Shown: piece by piece, positions 35,214 through 46,268 of the stretch
Position numbering within the stretch: position 1 is the stretch's first letter
How the letters are laid out: every line of letters begins with the position of its first letter
DNA from: Ovis canadensis
Lineage: Eukaryota; Chordata; Mammalia; Artiodactyla; Bovidae
Assembly (NCBI RefSeq): GCF_042477335.2
Contig: NC_091254.1
Span: 99,597,001-99,661,000 of the forward strand
Reading direction: 5' to 3'
Length of the DNA: 64,000 bases
The notes under the pieces: generated by a model
The model's database searches: none
What the model saw: only the letters and a program-made list of their open reading frames with translations
What the model was told of the DNA's origin: nothing
Made by a program: the position numbers and the translations under genes

Positions 35214-35929
35214 ATGAGCAGGAGTCTGGTCTGTAGAGATTATTGACTCCACAGCAAGGATGCTTTTCTCCGCAGGGTGCCCTGGTAACTGTCCAGAGCT
35301 CTGCTGCCCATCTGAAACACACAAGACACAGACAATGTCACGAATACTAGGTGAAATTTCCAGAGCCATGTTGTAAGTGCGGAAAACTATTCTGTCAGTT
35401 AATGAAGACTGTGCTGCGTTTCATCTCACTTTCTAAAAGAGAGCATTCTGGCCTCAGAGCCTGCGGTCCTAAATCTGAGTCCAAGTCTGATCATCTAGCA
35501 AACACCTCTCAGGTGCTGGACGGCGTCTTAGAGACGGATGTCTTAACCCAGCGGACACAGAGGCCAGCGAGCCATCCCTGCCCGACATGGCCGGACAGTG
35601 CCCTCTGCTCCCTCCTCCCCGCCGGGACGCTCGGCCGTTCCTCTGACCCTGGTGTCAGACTTGGCCTCTTCCGTGATGACTGAGGAGGCAGGAGACACGT
35701 GTCACACTGAATTTTCACTTCTCTGATTACAAAGCAAACACATGCTTGGTAACACTTTGACCTTGCTGAAATGTAAACAGGCCACAACGGCACTGAGAGG
35801 GCCCCAGCAGCTGCACTGCATCGAAGGTGAGCACGTGGCGCGTCAGAACCTGCGGGATGCCCGAAAGCAGAGCTGACAGGAAAGCTTCAGGGAGTAAGGG
35901 AAGCTTCAGGCCAACACCAGAAGTTCCCA

Positions 35930-37235
35930 GCTCCAGAAATTAGCAAGAGAAGGCGGAACAAGTCCAAAGCAAGAAAAATGAAAAAAAATGATAAAGGCGG
36001 TAATCGGTATTATTAAAAACATCAAGAAAATCGATGAAGCACCAAGTCAGTTCTTCTGCTTAAAAATGAACGAAGTTGACAGACCGTTAGAAAGCCTGAG
36101 AAAGGTGACTAGATTACCCAAATCAGCGGTGTCGGGGAAGAAACAATAGGCATAAGTGCAGAGCCTGTGGGCGCTAAAGGGCAAAGAGGGAGCTCTGCGA
36201 ACAAGGCGCACACAGGCGACCACTCAGAAGAAAGGGACCCGCCCCTCGAAGACGGCACACTGCCGAAAGGCAGCCGAGATGAAGCGGGCAGCCGTCTTAG
36301 AAAGCTGACCTGGCACTCAAGGTTCTGAACAGGGGATATCCAGAGCCAGACGGTTTCACCAGTGCACCTCAGCCGGCCGCCTCTAGGGAACGGCAGAGAA
36401 GGGAGGACTCTGTGAACCCAGTGTGAGCAAATAACATCCAAAGTACACGGGGAGCTCCTACAACTCGGCAGCCAAACACAAGCAGTACGATTTTAAAATG
36501 GGCAAAAGGCTTGGGAGGCATTTCTCCAAAGAAGACACACAAATGGCCACCAAGTACAAGGAAAGCGGCTCACTAGTCAGCAGAGAAATGCGAGCCGGAG
36601 CCCCGGTGAGAGACGCTGCCCACGTATCAGGATGGGCAGCATCAGAAAGTCAGAAACAGCCGAAGCAAAGGGACGCAAGCACTGTGGGTGGGGACGCAAG
36701 CTGGCGCCACCGCCGTGGAAAACAGCATGTGGGGGGGTCCTCGACAATCAAAACAGGACCACCCACTTGCGGATATTTATCTGCAGGAGGGGGAACCAGG
36801 ATCTCAGGCTCCACGTTCAGTGCCGCCTGATCCACAGTAACCGGGGCCTGGAAACGACTGAGCCTGCATCAGCGAATGAGTGGACCGAAGACGCGGCGCC
36901 AGTCCCGCCGGATGCTATTCAGACAAGAGAGAGGGGAGACCCTGCGGTTGGCACCAGCAGGGCTGGGCCCGAGGGCGCTGTGCAAAGTGAGACCAGGCAG
37001 GCAGACAAACGGACACGAGCTCAGTTATCGTGAAATCCCGAAAGTCCAGCTCATGGACAGAGTAGAAGGCTAGTTTCCAGGGACTGGGAGGTGGAGGAAG
37101 TGGGGGAGGGAGTGTTTCTCAAAGGATACAGACTTTCAGTTATAAGAGGCATAAGTTTGGCGAAACTGGTGTTCAGCCTGGGAACCGAAGCTATTAAAAC
37201 TGTGTCCCATATTTGCAGCTTGCTAACAGTACAGA
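35930..37235 (+). mobile_element. Old L1 fragment with internal deletions
   Basis: Diverged L1 ORF2 and 3' sequence in forward orientation. An ORF2-like stretch lies near 35980-36360 (ATCAAGAAAATCGATGAAGC, CCAGACGGTTTCACCAGTG). L1-terminal text follows: AGGCATTTCTCCAAAGAAGA, CACACAAATGGCCACCAAG and AGCAGAGAAATGCGAGCC, then a 3' UTR-like tail to about 37.2 kb. It has many stops and cannot be active. Confidence 0.72.
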
Positions 37236-37242
37236 CTGGAAT

Positions 37243-37452
37243 AACTAACTCTTTAGAAAAGACCCTGATGCTGGGAAAGATTGAAGGCAGGAGGAGAAGG
37301 GGATGACGGAGGACGAGATGGTCGGATGGCACCACTGACTTGATGGACCTGAGCTTGAGCAAAGTCTGTGAGACTGTGACGGACAGGGAGGCCTGGCATC
37401 TGCAGTCCCTAGAGTCGCAAAGGGTCGGACACGACTGAGCGACTGAACTGAA
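37243..37452 (+). mobile_element. BovB LINE 3' end
   Basis: Forward BovB terminal sequence: CTTTAGAAAAGACCCTGATG, AGGAGGAGAAGGGGATGACG and GGGTCGGACACGACTGAGCG. It directly follows the old L1. Confidence 0.93.
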
Positions 37453-37783
37453 CACTATGGAGTTTAAATGGTCTTTCCACACATACGCACACACAGACAG
37501 CAACTGTTTGGAGTGGCGGATCTGTTAACTCATCTGGTGAGGTGATCGTTTATGTATGTATCAAAGCGCTGTGTCCTGCCCCTAAACTCACACGGTGTTA
37601 CTAATCATTATATCTCGATAAAACTGCAAAGAATGATGGGCACACATAACAGGCAAAAATGTGTCCTTTGCATTTATTTTTATCCTTTAGAATCTTGCTG
37701 TCTCAACACACAGCTACAAGCTTCTTTCTATATATATATAAAAAATGCGCGAAGATGTTTCAAAGGAAGGAAACAAGCTGCCG

Positions 37784-37789
37784 TTTATT
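37784..37789 (-). terminator. Candidate poly(A) signal AATAAA
   Basis: AATAAA in minus sense, 60 bp after the stop of the candidate double-CxxC exon. A second AATAAA lies at 37673-37678. The motif alone is common; its value here is its position. Confidence 0.4.
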
Positions 37790-37849
37790 CTGGGGTAATG
37801 AGCATTACCTTGCTCAGGAAATGTCCTTTCTATCCACCTCAAGTTCCTT

Positions 37850-38130
37850 TTAGCATCTGGTTGAGATGAAGAGAAAATGGCCCTCTGATATTAAATCAAT
37901 ATCAAAGAAGGGGTGTTTTAGATCAGGTTTCCCTCCGCCAGCGTCGTCTTCGCGATAATGCTTAGAAATGGTGCTGTGGTCCCTGCCAGGGGCAGGCTCG
38001 AAAGTGCAATTTTGGCAAAATAAATAAAATGATGGTTTAAAATGCTTTTCTTCTGCAGTGATCTCATAGGTCACCAGACTGTAATCAAGGACACATTTCT
38101 TGCAAGGCTTGTAGCGCTCGCGGGAGACGG
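37850..38130 (-). CDS. Candidate terminal exon of an unrecognised gene (double CxxC protein)
   Basis: I do not recognise this gene. On the minus strand a splice acceptor (GGCTTTTCTCTCCAG, AG at 38132-38131) is followed by 92 open codons and a TAA at 37852-37850. The exon begins with two bases of a split codon, then VSRERYKPCKKCVLDY. It contains a CKKC at exon residues 9-12 and a CQNC at 38-41, a spacing seen in zinc ribbons. Between and after them the residues are mixed charged and aromatic (Lys, Glu, Tyr, Phe), unlike the Ala/Gly/Pro/Arg-rich chance frames nearby. AATAAA occurs 60 bp after the stop. I found no upstream exon. In human the TUBGCP3-ATP11A interval contains the small gene ATP11AUN, but a relationship is untested. 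It could also be a pseudogene or a chance frame. Confidence 0.4.
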
Positions 38131-39319
38131 CTGGAGAGAAAAGCCATCGCCGTGTATTTAAGCGACGCAGGAGATAAAAGGCAGGAGGCACCCGCATGGG
38201 CTGTGCCCCCGCTCAGCGCGGGAGGAGCGTGTCCCGGCGGCTGCAGGGGGCGGGTCGTCGGCGCTGCCCACCGTGCCCAGTCCCGGCTGCACAGCTGCAC
38301 GAGGAAGCCACGGCCCCACCGGGGTCTCGGGGGCCTGGCCCAGGGCGGGTGCTCTGCGTGCAGCCCCAGCCCCCTCCTCTCCTCCGCAGAGCCTCACTCT
38401 TAGCCGCCGCAGTTCCAACGCGCCTTGCTCGCGGACTGCTGCCTGCTTCTGGCCTGCGTACGCCCGCTGTGCAGTGTCCCTAGAGGTCACCCCCGACCTG
38501 AGTCCTTGGTCCTGACATCCTGGGGGCCCTTCCCCCAGCAGAGGCCCATGACCACGCCCCACCCCCCAGGACCCCTGAGGCCAGTCTCACATCATCTTTT
38601 ACCAAGTCCTGCAGAGTCTGGGCAGGCTGTTGATATTCAACCAGAAAAAGAAGTGCAAAACCCAGCTAAAATGACAGCTCGCAAGGTTTTATCCGCATCA
38701 CTTTTTACTGTGGATGCCTCCGTGGAGTTGGGGATAAGAGGAGCTGCCCAGCCCACCTCCTGGGGCCGGGACGAGGGGACAGTGCAGGAGCCCAGACGCT
38801 GAACGAGCAGCGGCTGTCGCTCCCGAGGACGAGGCTCAGGGCAGCCTTCAGGGAGCGGGCCCACGAGCGGCGCTTCCCCGGGGCTGCTCCTGTCCCCGCC
38901 CTGCGGCCGGCACCCCGGTCCCCATCACCTCCCAGCCGCCCAGATGACCCCGTATGTTCAGGACCATCTCCTTCCGCGGAGTCAGGACGTGGTCCCCAGT
39001 CCATGGAGCTCCCATCTCTGTCCTTGCCTCCCCCGGGGTTCCTGCTCCGTCAGCCGCCCCTCGAGGAGCAGAGCGCCCAGGTTCACACCCTGTCTTCACT
39101 GAGAGTTTATGTTCCATGTATGCACAGCATCGTCATTCCCCCGCCCACCAACCCCGGGGATGCTGCCTGGGCGTTGACCCCCACCCGCCTGGACACCGGA
39201 GGAGCCCTCGGGAAGGGATCTCAGGTGCCGGGGCGGTCAGCTGGCCCGCCGGCCTGTGGGGGCCGAGCCCACGCTCTGCACGGCGCCCTCGGCTCTCGAC
39301 CTGCGGTTCATCCGTTGGA
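38131..39319. other. GC-rich block 5' of the candidate double-CxxC exon
   Basis: CpG-rich around 38.2-38.4 kb. It would be intron or upstream sequence for the candidate exon. No matching upstream exon could be identified. Confidence 0.4.
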
Positions 39320-39425
39320 CCATGAGCTCCTGAAGGGCAGAGGCCACATCGTATTAATACCTGCCTCCCATTATCGATGTATTGCCTTTCAATAAGTGTT
39401 TGCTATAAATAAATAAATGAATGCT
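39320..39425 (+). mobile_element. L2 LINE 3' end
   Basis: GAGCTCCTGAAGGGCAGAGG, then CAATAAGTGTTTGCTATAAA and a short TAAA/TGAA tail, the usual L2 terminus. Confidence 0.6.
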
Positions 39426-40507
39426 GATTAAATACAATTCAAAAGGCACTTAGGGGAAAGACCATTCATGAGTCATAAATATTTCGAGGGAAGGCCAAGA
39501 GGGAAGCATCCGTAAGCGCTTCAGGAGGCTGAGAAAAGGCGCCTTTTGCTCCTCGCTTTGTCCCCGTGCGAGAGCAGAAGTGGAGTCTGGTGTCCCTTAG
39601 TTTGGAACATCACCAGTAGGTTGGAAGTTGTTTTCCTCTGAATCGGTAGGCCATCAACCTACCTTCAGCGCTCGCCATTTCCAGGCAGCCTCTCCCCACG
39701 ATGTCGTCATCGCAGAAGCCCGAGGTCCACCGCCCAGAACTCTGTCCCCCGGTGATGGCATGTGGGCTCCTCAGGCTGACCCCAGTGGGTGAAACCCCAC
39801 TTCCCTCCATGGGACTTCGCGTCTCAACCACCAGCCACGTCTACAGTCCTCCAGACCTCCCTAGTGTTAACTATATGATCAGAGGCCCCATGAATTTACT
39901 TGCTGTGAGAAATCTATGCCTTCTTTGGAAAGCACCAAGTGTCTTTTCCAAACTAAGCAAGTTTCCGCGGGTTCTGGGATGTGGGTTTAGGATCAGTCTG
40001 CTCGCCCTTCTGACCTTCCTGGTCTTACAGAGTTCAGCCTTGCACTCAAGGGCTTCCGAGTTCAGACGGGTAACTCCGTCCTCCCAGCTCACTTTCTCGC
40101 GAGAGGTGACTGACTGCAGCCAGTCTTCGCTCGGCACGTCTCTCGCTCCCTCGGTGCCTGGGTGGACTGTCAGCGTCTCCCCAGCGATTCCAGCATGGAC
40201 TTCGCGCGCTTTGTCCCAGAGGAGGCCGGAGCTCCTCCCATCCACCTTCAGCAGCCGTTCGGTGACCTGCGGCATTGCCCTGTACTCTCCGTGCTCGTAA
40301 GCTGTCTACAAGACACCAGCGCATTTTGTATCTTCTGAATTTCCTCCCATCACACGTCCAAACAGACCACTCACGAGCCCTGGCAAGGCCCCCTCGGACC
40401 TTCCAGTTTTCAAAATGCATTTGAAATTGCTTCTTCCTTACTTCAAGCGGTGGCAAATCCAAGGGAGCATGGAGCCAGGAAAGACCTAGATGTCTCCTAT
40501 GGATTTC
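39426..40507. other. Intergenic single-copy
   Basis: The + frame 39701-40300 (199 codons) has unremarkable composition and no splice support. Nothing recognised. Confidence 0.45.
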
Positions 40508-40525
40508 TTTTTTTTTTTTTTTTTT
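40508..40525. repeat. Poly(T) run
   Basis: About eighteen consecutive T immediately before a forward Bov-tA. It may be the reversed A-tail of an older insertion. Confidence 0.85.
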
Positions 40526-40535
40526 GCCTGTGTGG

Positions 40536-40722
40536 CTTCCCTCGTGTCTCAGGCAGTAAAGAATCTGCCTGCAATTCGGGAGAGCAGGTTGGGAAGATCC
40601 CCTGGAGAAGGGAATGGAACCCACTCCAGTATTCAGGCCTGGAGAATCCCATGGACGGAGGAGCCTGGCGGGCTACAGCCCACGGGGTCACAGAGGATCA
40701 GACGCGCCTGGCGGCCAGCGCG
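40536..40722 (+). mobile_element. Bov-tA SINE
   Basis: Full-length type: GCTTCCCTCGTGTCTCAGGC, AAAGAATCTGCCTGCAATTC, AGATCCCCTGGAGAAGGG and CATGGACGGAGGAGCCTGGC. Confidence 0.94.
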
Positions 40723-41085
40723 CACAGACACTCACTTATCTGCGCAGCTGTTTCTCCGTTTCCGCACGGTTCCGACGGCGCATGATTACGACTGGCTCGT
40801 CTAAATAATGAGCCGCGGCCGAACGGATTTATCGGGGAGAAGGGGAAATGCGGTCTCGACGACTCACGGGGTGGTGCGCACTCACAACCAGCAGAGTCTG
40901 TTCGGCCAGCGAGAGAAGCGCAGAGCGTGCACCTCGTCAGAACCTTAGAGAGACCAGGGTGGCTCCTCTGTTCCGGTGAAATGATGCTCGTCAGGGCTTT
41001 ACTGATTCTATAGGTTTGTCTTGCTTAATTTCCTATAAGTGTAAGGAGCTCATACATAATTTTACATTTGTACATATTTAAAGTA

Positions 41086-41285
41086 TTAGTCACTCAGTCG
41101 TGTCCAGCTCTTTGTGACCCTGTGGACTGTAGCCCACCAGGCTCCTCTGTCCATGGAATCCTCCAGGCCAGAATACTGGAGTGGGTAGCCTTTCCCTTCT
41201 CCAGGGGATCTTCCCGACCCAGGGATCAAAGCCAGGTCTCCCGCATTGCAGGCACATTGTTTATCATCTGAACTACTGGGGAAGG
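41086..41285 (-). mobile_element. Bov-tA SINE, reverse
   Basis: CACTCAGTCGTGTCCAGCTC, CCAGAATACTGGAGTGGGTA, GGGATCTTCCCGACCCAGGG and GCATTGCAGGCACATTG. Confidence 0.94.
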
Positions 41286-41829
41286 TCTGTCCATATTTGA
41301 CTATTAGCATAATTAAAAAATAATTTATTGAAACCTTACAGCCAAAGTATTTTTTTCTTTCAAGCGAGATTCATGTATTTCTCAAGTTTTAGGAAAAAAA
41401 AAATAGCCTTAGCTTACATTTCTACTTTATTAAATATACAACATACCATATGATATGTATATAAACATTTGAAATATTGGTTCCAACCTATCCTTTGAGG
41501 TTAACAGACTTTGATTTCTTTTTTTTTTGGCTGAATGTATTAAGTAATACTTATTTGTTTTAAAAGTACCTCCTGTGTCTAACCAGGTGACTGAAGCCGC
41601 TTCATTTCGCCAGGATGCAGTCTGCCAGCCACGGGAAGTGCTGGGAGGACCCTGCTGGTGTTGGGAGCTGTGAGCACAGCCCTCTGCTGGGTGTGGCTGT
41701 GCTCCCTGTGGGAACGTGTACCCAGAGTCTCATTTGTTTGCACTGAACTTCTCTATCTAGTCTTCAGGCACACTCTCCACGCTTCCTGTTCTGAAACTGA
41801 GCAAAGAAGAATTTACCTGATCTACTTAT

Positions 41830-41936
41830 CACATGATGGACGTGAGTTTGAGCAAACGCAGGGAGACAGCGGAGGACAGGGAAGCCTGGCGTGCTGCAGT
41901 CCACGGAGTCGCAAAGAGTCGGACACGACTGAGCGC
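41830..41936 (+). mobile_element. BovB LINE extreme 3' end
   Basis: About 105 bp of BovB tail (GATGGACGTGAGTTTGAGC, CAAAGAGTCGGACACGACTG), followed at once by a forward Bov-tA. Confidence 0.88.
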
Positions 41937-41938
41937 CA

Positions 41939-42128
41939 GGCTTCCCTGGTGGCTCAGAGGGTAAAGAGCCCGCCGGCTGAGACAGGAGACACGGGTTCGA
42001 TCCCCGGGTCGGGAAGATGCCCTGGAGGAGGAAGCGGGAACCACTCCCGTATGCTTGCCTGGGAAATCCATGGACAGAGGAGCCTGGCGGGCTGCAGTCC
42101 ACGGGGTCACAGAGGGTCAGACAGGATC
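41939..42128 (+). mobile_element. Bov-tA SINE
   Basis: GGCTTCCCTGGTGGCTCAGA, GGGTTCGATCCCCGGGTCGG and CATGGACAGAGGAGCCTGGC. The tRNA-like B box (GGTTCGATCC) is intact. Confidence 0.95.
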
Positions 42129-44409
42129 TAGGTAATCGTTGCACCTTCCCAAGTTAGGTTTCTTCTTTCGTTGATTTTCAGACGGAGAAGTAAAGCCGTT
42201 TCCCGCCTCAGTCTCCCTGTGAAAGCCTCCGGCCGCTCCTCACTCTCTGCCCCGTGAGTCGCCCCTCAGACTCGGCAGCCGGAGGCCGTGCAGACATCAA
42301 GCGCGGGGCTGGCGGGGTGGTCCTCCCGCCCTTCCTCCGCCTCCTTCCTGACAGCACTCGGGGGTGGTTCCCGGTGTTTCCTGTGGCCACAGCAGGCTGT
42401 CCCGCTTAGATGGCCTCGGCCTTGGCCAGGGTGCTTCCTTGGACGCCTCCCGGAACCGCCCTCCCCGCCTGCAGCTGCGGCGTCACCCCCCACCGGCCTT
42501 CCTGACCCCCCGGCCCAAGAGTCCTGCTCCTCTGACCTTTACCCCCCTTGCCATCAGACTCATCCATCCTCCCCGCTGAGTCACCTCCAAGCCTCTGCTT
42601 CACCCATGGATTCGTCTAAAACGCTTACTCGGTGCCTGCGACAGGCTGGGCCCTGGGTCGGTGCTGGGAGCCTGGCGAGAAGTAAAGTGCACGTCTGTCC
42701 TCGAGAGTCTCGCGGGTGAGGCGAGCAGATAAGGAAATATTAGGTGGGAAACGGCTGCTCACCAGCCCTGGCTCCTGCCTCGGGTGTCCCCTCCCCGGAC
42801 CAGGACTTTGCTAGCAGTGGGTCAGATAAGCCCCAGCATGGAGCTGCGTCTGTGTGCAGACACACTGCGCTCGTTTGGGAAGCGAACTGCTCATAAAAAT
42901 GCCGGCAGAGACATGGGCTGGAGCGTGGGAATGTGGGTCCCCTTAGACCCCCGGCGGAAGAGCAGGCTCCACCCGCCGCTGACTCCGCAGCCTTCTTCAG
43001 CCCCATCCTCCCGAGTTTCTGGAGGTCTGACTGCAGCTTAAGTCCAGGCTGGGGTCAGAGGTGTAGGAGCACATGGGTACCCAGGGCCAGGGCGGGCTGC
43101 GGCTCCTGTGCCAGCGATGGTCCAGCCCCTTCCTCTCCGTGTGGAGCTGAGGCTGCTCTTGGGCTGGAGGAAGAAAGATCCCGGATGTGCTGCCCACGGT
43201 GGCCAACACCTCCCAGCAGGAGGCCGTGCGGAGAACCCCGTCCCCGAGCTGGCGGACGGAGTCTGGGGCCGAGAGTCAGGCACCGTGGTGCCCGCCTGCC
43301 TGGGGCGCCCGGGGTGTGGGTGGTCTCTGAGCCTCAGTGGAGCTTTAACCAGAGGCAGGGGAGCATGGCGCCGACCTGCCCGTCCATGGATCTATCCATC
43401 GATAGGTCGGGTATTGCCCGGTGCCAGGCAGGGCAGCGTTCAGGGAGCCTCCAGCTCCTCCCTGAGCCTTCTGCGATTTGTAACGGGATCCTGGGCTTAG
43501 CAACGACTCTGCGGGGGCTGGGAGCTCAGGTCTGAGGGCAGGCTCAGGGCTTACAGACGGAGGGCTCTGGAAGCTGGGTGTCCAGGCGGGGTGGGGCGGC
43601 AGCAGGGGAGGCTGCGGCCCTAAGTATCAGGTGTGGGTCTCCGCTCTCCACCCTGGCTCCTGATCCAATCCCCCCGGTCAGGTCACTTGTAAGATAAGGA
43701 AAGACCCCCTCATTCTAGTGCTGATTCCAAGGCCCCCGCTGAGTTCTTAAGGGACTCCTCCAACCAAGGCTTCCTTTCCTTTCCTGCGCCTTCCTGCCCC
43801 CGCCCCCCGCAGGATGGAGAGACTCACAGAAAGGGGGCTGGCAGCCAAGCTGGAGCCCATGGGGACCTCCTCCTCCGGTTTCTTATTTGTAGAAAAAGGC
43901 TTTAGTGCCCTGGGCCTCCCCCGATTCCACAGCGCAGCCTCAGCAGTTAGTCAGCGGCTCCCAGGGCCTCCTGCAGGGACAGATACGATGATGAATGTCT
44001 CCCTGTGGAAACCGAGAGCCACGCCCGCTTCCCTGGACGTTGGTGACCACATGCTGGCCGGCCGGCTGGAGCCAGAAGGCTGAGACAGCTCTGGGGTGGT
44101 CACGCGCCCGGAGACCCTCGCCCCTCAGGCTGCCTGGGGGAGTGCGGGGAGCCCGGGGTCTCTAACAGGACTCGCCCGTCGGCCTCGCTCGGCGCCTGCA
44201 GGTGAGCTCTGACCGCGGCAAACACCGGCTCGAAGCGCTTGCCGTCACAAGCACACGCAGCCTCGCTCCGTCACCCCGCACGCTGGAAAGTTTGCCACGT
44301 CCCTGGTTCATCTGCTTAAACACCGACCTTCTCAAAGTGGCTCTGCCAATGAAACAGAGCCGTGGAAAACCAGGCCTGCGTGGCCTCGTGAATGATGGGG
44401 GAGGGAAAG
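42129..44409. other. GC-rich intergenic block
   Basis: High GC with many chance open frames on both strands. No exon recognised. Confidence 0.45.
42615..42750 (+). mobile_element. Possible ancient LINE (L2/CR1-type) fragment
   Basis: ACGCTTACTCGGTGCCTGCG, ACAGGCTGGGCCCTGGGTC and GATAAGGAAATATTA weakly resemble an old mammalian repeat. The family is uncertain. Confidence 0.3.
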
Positions 44410-44835
44410 TGAGAGAGAAAATGCCATGTGCGAGTGTGTGTGAGTGTGGGGGTGTGTGAGCGCGGGTGTGAGGGGGTGGGTACAAGTGTATGTGTGTGTG
44501 TGTATGGCTGTGAGAGTGTGTGTGTGTGAGTGTGGGTGTGAGAGTGTGTGGGGGGTGTGGGGGTGTGTGTGGGGGTGAGTGTGGGGTGTGTGTGGGTGAG
44601 TGTGTGTGTGTGTATGAGTGTGGGTAAGTGTGTGTATATGAGTGTCGGTGAGTGTGTGTGTGTGAGAGATAGTGTGTATGAGTGTGTGTGTGTGGGTGAG
44701 TGTGGGGTATGCGTGAGTGTGGGGTGGTTGTGTATGAGTGTCAGCGACTCTGGATGTGTGTGAGAGAGTGTGTGTGTGAGTGTGTGTGTTTGTGTGTGTC
44801 AGTGTGGGTGTCAGAGAGAGGGGCCTCACAGTGAG
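44410..44835. repeat. Long degenerate (GT)n tract
   Basis: About 420 bp of interrupted GT/GAGT/GGGTGT repeats, almost free of C on the + strand. Open frames of His/Thr and Cys/Val type over it are artefacts. Confidence 0.95.
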
Positions 44836-45005
44836 ATTAACATTCATTGCAGGGACTTGATTTTATTTGGAAAACCTACAGCTTAACAGCACACGTAGGC
44901 TCAGCTCAGAAATGACCATAAACGTTTTGCCCGGGCTCTGCTCTTGTTAGCGTCCTGCCCTGCGTGCTTGGCGAGGTGTCCCCACTCTCCCGGACACGTG
45001 TGTGC

Positions 45006-45156
45006 ATGAGTACTCGCTCAATGTGTCTGACCCTTTGCGACCCCATTCCCAACCCAGGAATCAAGCCCGGGGGATCTTCCCGACGCAGGGATCAAGCCCG
45101 GGTCTCCCGCATTGCAGGCAGGTTCTCTACGGCCTGAGCCCCCAGGGGAGCCACCG
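45006..45156 (-). mobile_element. Bov-tA SINE, reverse, internally deleted
   Basis: GCGACCCCATTCCCAACCC joins the 5' and 3' parts without the usual middle block. The GATCTTCCCGACGCAGGGAT and CATTGCAGGCAGGTTCTC parts are normal. A short piece (AATCAAGCCCGGGGGATCTT) is duplicated. Confidence 0.88.
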
Positions 45157-45987
45157 CAGGCAGACACAGGTGATCGCGTGAACACGCACCCTCCCCGAGC
45201 CGCGGGACCACGGCCACACACGTCACCGACCCTCTGCAGACCTCGGGGCAGGTTTCCTTAGCCGACGGAAGTTCTCTAACACAACCCCCGAGCCCTGGTC
45301 GAGGCCGGTGAACTCAGCGCTGACGTGAGGCTTCCAGCTGATCTCCGGCCCGGCCTGTGGCCCGGCCGCGTCACTGACCCCAGGGCACCCTTCGTCCTCT
45401 TCGACTCCGGGACAGGATCTCTTCGGGAGCCGCTCGCGGCTTTCGCATTCCTTGGCCCCTGGTCTCCTGGCCCCTGCCTTCCCCTGCAGACAGCTTGATG
45501 GGGGTAGGGGTTGCACAGGGCCGGGGCCGTCCACTCCTCCAGCAAGGCAGACCCGGCGAAGCACCCTCACCCGGCCCCAGCTCGTCCCTGGGTTTCGACA
45601 GGGTCTCTTCCCTGGGCAGCGGGGAGAATGCCTGCAGGCATCGGGGCTCATCCTTCCGTGGCCTCCAGGCCGCCTCAGATTTCTGCCCTGAAAGGACAGG
45701 GTCCAGAGGAAGAGAAAAGGACCTCAGGGGCCCCGGCACCCCCTCCCCAGGCCCAAGGAGGCGCTGACAATGGTGTTGCCGCTGGCCAAGGGGCCGGAGA
45801 AGCAGAAGGGAATCCCGGCCCCAAGTCACTGTCCCCCAGTCACTGACACAGTGACCCCGAGTCTGGCGGTCGCTGACGGAGAGGCAGGGGACAAGCAAAA
45901 GGCCCACGGGGCTTGTCCAGAAGGCCAGGCAGAACCATGCGGCCCGTACCAGATGAAAATCCCCCAAACCTTTTTCTAGGTGAAATG

Positions 45988-46268
45988 TAGTAAGAAGGCA
46001 GTGGCACCCCACTCCAGTACTCTTGCCTGGAAAACCCCATGGACGGAGGAGCCTGGTGGGCTGCAGTCCATGGGGTCGCAAAGAGTCGGACACGACTGAG
46101 CGACTTCACTTTGACTTTTCACTTTCATGCATTGGAGAAGGAAACGGCAACCCACTCCAGTGTTCTTGCCTGGAGAATCCCAGGGACGGGGGCGCCTGGT
46201 GGGCTGCCGTCTATGGGGTTGCACAGAGTCGGACACGAGTGAAGTGACTTAGCAGCAGCAGCAGCAAG
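45988..46268 (+). mobile_element. Bov-A2 SINE dimer with (AGC)n tail
   Basis: Two forward monomers (CCAGTACTCTTGCCTGGAAA and CCAGTGTTCTTGCCTGGAGA) are linked by ACTTTTCACTTTCATGCATT. They end in GACTTAGCAGCAGCAGCAGC. Confidence 0.95.

Noticed and set aside
44332..44847. 171-codon His/Thr repeat frame
   Set aside because: It is the complement of the degenerate GT tract.
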